Source: Pontederia crassipes (taxonomy: Eukaryota; Streptophyta; Magnoliopsida; Commelinales; Pontederiaceae). Taken from it: a DNA stretch of 64,000 nt. Below, one piece after another: positions 58,306-64,000 of this stretch. The first letter of the stretch is position 1. Each line of letters starts with the position of its first letter. The position numbers and the translations under genes were made by a program. Location of the stretch: NCBI GenBank assembly GCA_030549335.1, contig JAUKPH010000018.1, forward strand, positions 2,356,001 to 2,420,000, written 5' to 3'. Under the pieces are notes generated by a model. The model worked only from the letters and a program-made list of their open reading frames with translations, was not told where the DNA came from and searched no databases.

Positions 58306-60540
58306 ATGGTTACTAGAGGTCGAGCATCTGGGTCATCTCGTTCTTCCAAGCGTTCACTCCAGATGAGTCAGCCATCACGACCACCAAGTAATATATTTAT
58401 TGTTAGTTGCTTATTTATAGTTGATTATAATAGTTAAATTCATTTTTTAATAATATCAGTTCCTCCGCCGCCGACGGGGCACGTAGTCGAATCGTCACAT
58501 AGTAGGTGATCCATTGGTGGGTCTACTCCGTGTATCACTCCAGGTACGTGTCACATTGTAGGCGATACACAGTAGGAGATAATGTTTTTTTAAATATTTT
58601 ACTTTTGTGATAGTTGCTCCACCGTCGACGGGGCACATAGTTGGGATGTCTCGGTCGCACGACGACGACCGACATATCACACCAGGTTATTTTTTGTATA
58701 TTCCATAATTTTAAATAGGAGGAAAATTTTATATATTTTCTTATGATGGTAGTAGCTACGCCATCGCCACGCCGACATTACCAAATGCTTCACCACATTC
58801 TAGCATTGGCGAACGACATCTTACCCCAAATGATATATTTATTGTTATTGATATTATATTTCTCAATTAATTATATTAATTATTTTTTAATAATGTCATC
58901 TTCTACGCCGCCGATAGCACAAGCACCTAGCTCAATTCAATCAAAAGAGCAGACTGCCACAAATCATGCTGCGGTAGACATCAATCGAGATAAGAACATT
59001 ACTGTACATATATCAATTATCATAACTTTAATTTGGTATGACACTAATTATTTATTTTTGCCTTAAGCCCCGTAGAGGATGTCGGACCTTCTCAGCCTAC
59101 CTCAGTTGTACCGGATGATGATTCCTCTTCGAGTGATGAAGAGGGGTTACACGATAATGGGTTGGTCATCGTAAATAATATTGCTCGACCATAAGTTAAA
59201 GAAGTTGTACAAATTTTATTATTATTTTGGTTATGATTGAAAATTAATTCTTCTTTGTAATTGGCAGGACCACTTTCATACCCGCTAGTACCATGCGGGA
59301 TGTCAGTGCTCTCGTCCTTTTTCACTTGTTGGAAGGGGCATGATCCTGAAAATGTCCCAATTCAAGTGCGGGATGACATCTTTTGAGCCTTTATGATACG
59401 ATCTTCTATTTGGGTTACATAATTTAATTTATATTATTTTAAAATTACTAAGTTTTAACGTATTTTGTAGGGGGCAAATCAGTTTCATCCGGATCTTAGT
59501 TTAGGGATGATCCGGAGAGATTTCAAGGAGGTCGCTGGGAAACGCCTTCGAAATCGATTATACAAGTTTCGCAAGGTCGTCACGTCCGCTAGCCTCACTT
59601 TGGAGCAGGGCATACAAAGATGCCCAAGACATATTAGACGCTCGATTTGGGAGTTCTTATGTAGGAAGTGATAAGTATGTTTACTTTTAAATTATTTTTA
59701 TTAAATTTATAATTTTTTAAAGTCTAAGTATTTAATGTTCATAAAGGACGGATGAACGATGGCAAAGGAAGTCAAAAAAGGCAAGAGTTAATAGTCTTTC
59801 GAAGCCCGAGGTCCACATCCATACACGGGGGTCTATGCGATATGACAAGCATCGACGACGCATGGTAATTTATATATAAATTCAATTTATCAAACTTTTG
59901 ATTTATACTTATGCTATCAAATTTAAAACTTTATCGTAGGAGAAAGAAGGCGATTTTATAAACTTTCGCGTGGTATATGAGGTCACACATAAGAGCAGGA
60001 AGACAAACAACTTGATCATGCCCATTGCTCGTAGGACTTCTAGACATGTTCATTTGGTTGTTGACGATGGTGCATTATTTTTTAAATGCACAATGTTTAA
60101 ATTTCTTAAGATGAGTACAATGCGAAAATGACTGAAAAGTACGGATATGATCCGAGTACTCAGCCACCATGTAATGTTTCTTTGTTGATTTTGTCGTGTT
60201 TTTAATTTATGTATTTTTATATATAATTTATATATTATATGATTGTATAATTTTTCTATTTCGTAAAGGACCCTACTGGTTGGGAGGAGGTGGCTGGCAC
60301 GACACGAGGGGGATACTTGTGTGGTCTCGGCACAGCCGCTCAGATACTTAGGAGGATTGGAGGATATGCAGACGGTCCATCTGCTTCGAGCTCATCCGCT
60401 GCACCTGATATAACGCAACTATCACAGAAGCTATCGAGCAGTTATCGGAGCAGATATCGCGACAGGTGTCGTTGCAGTTGTCACAACAGTTGGCTCCGCT
60501 ATTGCAGGCAATTTAGGGATTGATCCCGACGCAGAATCCA
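58306..60540 (+). pseudogene. CACTA-2 TNPA-like gene (Transposase_24 family), broken
   Basis: Exon 1 from 58306 encodes MVTRGRASGSSRSSKRS up to a GT donor (ccaccaa|gtaata). Short exons follow at 58460-58543, 58614-58685 and from 58753. Then come PVEDVGPSQPTSVVPDDDSS (about 59070), LSYPLVPCGMSVL (about 59275), FHPDLSLGMIRRDFKEVAGK (about 59480), DERWQRKSKKARVN (about 59750), FINFRVVYEVTHKS (about 59960), EYNAKMTEKYGYDP (about 60115) and TRGGYLCGLGTAAQI with a Ser/Gln-rich end (60290-60520). This is the Transposase_24 (PF03004) layout. Lesions: TGA inside the first mini-exon (AGG-TGA-TCC against AGA-CGA-TCC in CACTA-1), further stops after the RLYKF block, and a frame loss near the end. Confidence 0.75.
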
Positions 60541-61973
60541 TCTCTGCGAGGTCATGGACCGAGCACGTCTGGATCGAACGTCTGAAAAGATAACAATAAC
60601 TTCCAAACCTAAGATAGAAACAAACCATGGATATAAACTATGCTTTTGTTACTTATAGACTTAGATATACATATAGTTTGTTAGTTCAGTTTATTACTTT
60701 TTATATTCTTATGTTAAATATTATGCATGTGATGCTTTTATATTGCATGTGATGAATATCAATGTATCAATGCATTTTTATATGCATTATATAATTGTAT
60801 GGTGTGAGAAGGGGAAAAATGAGATTTGTGTGGATAAAAAAAATCTACAAGTAGTGCCTCCATAGAGTCACATACGTAGTCAATGCTGAGTTAAATATAT
60901 CATTCTTAGCGCAATATTCGCGTCTCATTGATGACGCAGATATCATCATCTTTGCATCACCGTAGCGCTGAAATAGCGTCTACATTAGCGACTCGTGGGC
61001 GCTGGAATAATGCCTCAGACTTAGCGCCACGTGCGCGTCGAGGTAGCGACGCACCTCTACTGCTCCTAACCGGACACCACACGTGTTAATAACGTCGAGA
61101 CAGCGTCAACACGTGGCGCTAGTAGCGTCTCAATTTTGTTGACTCTATTGCGACACCAGTAGCCACCAATTTCTAGCGTCCCATAAATGTGGCACCAGTT
61201 GGACGCCAATGAGACGTTCTTCGAGATGCAATAGCGCCTCCCTAGCGTCGTGATTCATGGGTCGCTATTTCTCAATTTTCTTGTAGTTTCGATTTATTCC
61301 CAAATATAATCTAAACTTTTATTTTTTGTGTAAAAAGTCACAAACTTTAATTTTGTTATCAAATTTGGCCTAAACTTATATTTTTGCATAAAAAAGTCAA
61401 GAACTTTAATTTAAGTCTCAAATCTGACCTAAAGTTTTATTTTTAAAATTTTAAAATTAGTTGTAAATGTAGACTATTATTGTATTATTATTAAGAATAA
61501 TAATTCAGTGATCATTACATAGACAACTCATAAAAAAAGATTAAACATTTAAACATTTTTTACAACTTTGATAGTAAGTTAGTTTAAATTTTTAACCTAT
61601 TTTATAATTAGACTATTTTTTAGTTGCTTTAAAATATCTAATACAATAGGCTAAAAATTTAAACTAACTTACTATTAAAGTTGTCAAAAATATTTTAATT
61701 TTTAATTTTTTTATGACTTGTCTGTGTAATGATCACTGAATTACTATTAATAATAATACAATAATAGGCTACATTTACAACTAAATCTAAAATTTTAAAA
61801 ATAAAACTTTAGATTAGATCTGAGACTTAAATAAAAGTTCATGACTTTTTATGCAAAATATAATTTTAGGATAAATTTGAGAACAAAATTTCATGACCTT
61901 TTATGTAAAAAATAAAAGTTCGGCTAGATTTGATAATGAATCAAAAGTTGAGTGTTTTTAATGTAATTTACCC

Positions 61974-63480
61974 TTATTTGTAATATGTTTTAATAAAATT
62001 TTGTTTAAGAATCAATAAAAGATAATTTGCTGAGGTGTAATTCAATATTTAAATGCAGTAAATTTATAAAAAATATATTTTTTTATTATCTTTAATAGAT
62101 AGAATCTAACGATCCTCAATTCGATATCTTCAATGGACCCTTCTTCCATAAGATTCTGATTTTGACTATATTGGGAACGGACCATCGAATTGATCAACAT
62201 CTAAATCTGTAGTAAAATGATAGGTACGCCGACAAAACAAATCATTTTTACCTTTCTCAACATAGTCTTAGTTGTGTCATATATATTTCTTCATACACCT
62301 GTTTTGACTTGTTCTAATTCCATGTCAAGAACAAAATTCATACCAAAGCACAAGTCACATAGTAGTCGGACACAAAATAAAAGAAAAAATAACTTATCAA
62401 ATAAATACAAGGTTTATAAACACACACTTTAACCATCAATATGGTTTTAGATCGACCTATATCTTTCTATATATGACCTCTTGACCTTAAAAAACCCACT
62501 AACAAATTGATGATTTGTCCCCTCGATAATTAATTGATTTGTCCTCTTGATTTCTCCTCCATTGTGCAATATATATCATTTCTTGAGCAAACCAATTCGC
62601 AAATCTTTTTTGTTAAAAGAACAAGCTCATGATCCCTTAACATTCATACGATTAGAAAGAAATGTCATAATTATTCATTACACTTGATCGATGAACCAAT
62701 GTTCCTACTAAGATTATCTGAATCAACAATGAGGAAGAACTATTGACATGCAGTTCATTTTTTATACTACAACTTTTTTTTCCTCTTTTTGCAGTTTTCA
62801 AATGGCCGATGGAGTAGGAAGAATTTATTTAATTCTTCATCATGATTATTTCTTGCTCAAAGAAGAGGGTGCAAAAAACTGACTTTTAATTGTTATAGAT
62901 TTCTCCTTTTCTAATTAATGATTATTCCAAAGAGATTTTTATTTCCTGCTTATTACTACTGTTTATTGCAAGTTTCTTATAAAGCCAACAACCATGTCCT
63001 GAGCTACCAATTGACAAGCATTTAATACTTCTTCCTCGCTAGTGACAAAGTTTCATGTGTCACAGTCTGAGTTCAATGGCCATCCATTTTGTCAGATCAA
63101 AACGTTTCAGCTGGTTGGTCTCACATTAGCCGTTTGTGGATCTCACCTCTCTTTTTTGGGGCCTATTTGTTTAGGTCTAATGATTTGTCTCTCTTTAGTT
63201 ACTCTGCTTTTCTGATAACTTTTTTTTTCCTTCATTACTGTTTTGTTGGCGTGGTCTTTGATTAGGTTTAGTCAGCAGTAGAGTAATAACATTTAACTAC
63301 GTTAGTCAATAGATTGATAATAGTGAAGTTTGCAAAACTGCACAGAGCGTTAATGGATCAGCATTCAAACTGTACGTTTCAGATGACAATTATTTGGTGC
63401 AGCTGCTAGCATTCAAAGTTTGCAAAACTGCACAGAACTCTGAATTTTGTATTGATAAATAAATTTCTTCCATTGGTTAA
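61974..63480. other. Intergenic region downstream of the KIN2-like gene
   Basis: No gene recognised. agtttgcaaaactgcacaga occurs twice (about 63328 and 63417). The frame at 62217-62432 shows no family features. Confidence 0.4.
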
Positions 63481-63701
63481 GAAATGGAAGAAGACATCAA
63501 AACAGGAATAGCAAGTACAGGACTCGAGAAGCTAGAAACCCTTGCTAACATTATTTGCATGGCGTATGCTTGCAAATTAAGCACCACTCGCAAAAAGAAT
63601 TAAAGGAACTAGAACTAGAAGAAGAAAAGAATCCTGCAAATAGATGATGATGAAAAAGAAGAAGTGCCTGCGTGCCCAATTGTGCAAATGCATATAATTG
63701 T

Positions 63702-64000
63702 TCAGCGCTTGGTGGTGGTGGTGGTGCTGCTGGTGTTGCTCCCCATGCCCACTGCATTCTTCACGGCATCTGCTGCACCCTGAGCCATGTTCATCACTTG
63801 CTCCCCCGTCTACATTAATTAATCCAGCAAGAAGATTAAGAAATCAGTAAAGAGGAGAGAAAAAGAGATAACGTCTATATTAATTCTGCACTGGTCGGTG
63901 GTTGGTGGTCAGTACCTGCTGGAGGAAGCCTGCAGCCTCTTCCTTGTTCTCCCTGGCGGACTGGGCGGAGTCAGACATCTTATCGATGGCCGAGTTCGCC
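63702..64000 (-). CDS. KIN2-like small stress-induced (LEA-type) protein, 3' part
   Basis: The last two exons of a gene that continues past the window. Exon (64000-63916) reads ANSAIDKMSDSAQSARENKE and then EAAGFLQQ; the donor CAG|gtactg opens a 106-bp phase-0 intron (63915-63810) ending atgtag. The last exon (63809-63702) reads TGEQVMNMAQGAADAVKNAV followed by GMGSNTSS, five Thr, Lys-Arg and stop. The Ala/Gln/Lys-rich amphipathic repeats and the GAADAVK.A.GM block match small KIN1/KIN2-type proteins of plants, which rise in cold, drought and seed drying and are unstructured in solution. The usual C-terminus ends soon after GM; the Ser/Thr-rich tail is an extension. The start codon lies outside the window. 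Confidence 0.85.

Larger units (their letters stand above)
56819..61287 (+). mobile_element. CACTA-2: 4.47-kb deletion derivative nested in a fold-back element
   Basis: Left end CACTATAAGAAAATTGGCGA. The right end reads aattttcttgtagt, lacking the final G. TTC flanks both sides (56816-56818 and 61288-61290). agcgtc/gacgcta subterminal repeats fill 56840-57740 and 60840-61280. It is inverted relative to CACTA-1. The TNPA-like gene (58306 to about 60540) is on the plus strand; the TNP2-type gene is absent, with the junction at about 58245. Non-autonomous. Confidence 0.9.
56790..61973. mobile_element. Fold-back element (~0.7 kb) split by CACTA-2
   Basis: 61291-61973 is an inverted repeat centred near 61620. 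Its right arm, read in reverse, ends gggtaaattacattaaaaac..caacttttgattcatt. The matching start of the left arm is found before CACTA-2, at 56790-56818 (ggtacattgcataaaaaacc..aactttc), and goes on after it with gatttattcccaaat at 61290. Removing CACTA-2 and one copy of the TTC duplication restores a continuous left arm. No coding capacity. Confidence 0.85.

Overview
This is nuclear DNA of a flowering plant. It carries plant-only families (S-protein homologues, an ALE2-type receptor kinase, a KIN2-like stress protein), GT-AG introns, and a dense load of plant transposons: CACTA, Au-like SINE, RTE and L1 LINEs, Copia remnants and fold-back elements. The species cannot be named. One GC-rich paralogue among AT-rich ones would fit a monocot, but that is weak evidence.

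Layout. 1-5.6 kb is AT-rich sequence with GC-rich minisatellites and a ~205-bp tandem array. 5.6-26.4 kb holds a small S-protein-homologue (SPH) family: SPH1 (+, 5856-6290), SPH2 (-, 21394-21831) and SPH3 (+, 25875-26303, one in-frame stop). SPH1 and SPH3 share recognisable flanking DNA. Between SPH1 and SPH2 lie a Copia gag remnant and a complete 6.74-kb CACTA element (11479-18219) whose transposase core is deleted. 26.4-32.4 kb contains a TIR MITE, a Copia RNase H remnant and a 1.2-kb GC-rich fold-back element.

32.4-51.3 kb is one decayed ALE2-like receptor kinase gene on the minus strand, in at least six exons. Its introns are packed with an RTE-type LINE, a second 5'-truncated LINE copy with a 16-bp target duplication, four Au-like SINEs that share the LINE's 3' tail, L1 remnants and a fold-back MITE. 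The kinase motifs are intact, but two frameshifts and two stops break the predicted protein.

52-62 kb is a nest of CACTA sequence: a truncated right end, then a 4.47-kb CACTA copy inserted 30 bp inside the left arm of an older ~0.7-kb fold-back element. The last 300 bp hold the 3' part of a KIN2/LEA-like gene (-).

Nothing forms an operon or pathway. The main interest is the family evolution of the SPH genes, retroelement insertions hugging a receptor-kinase exon, a LINE/SINE pair sharing a tail, and nested, internally deleted CACTA elements with serially repeated mini-exons.
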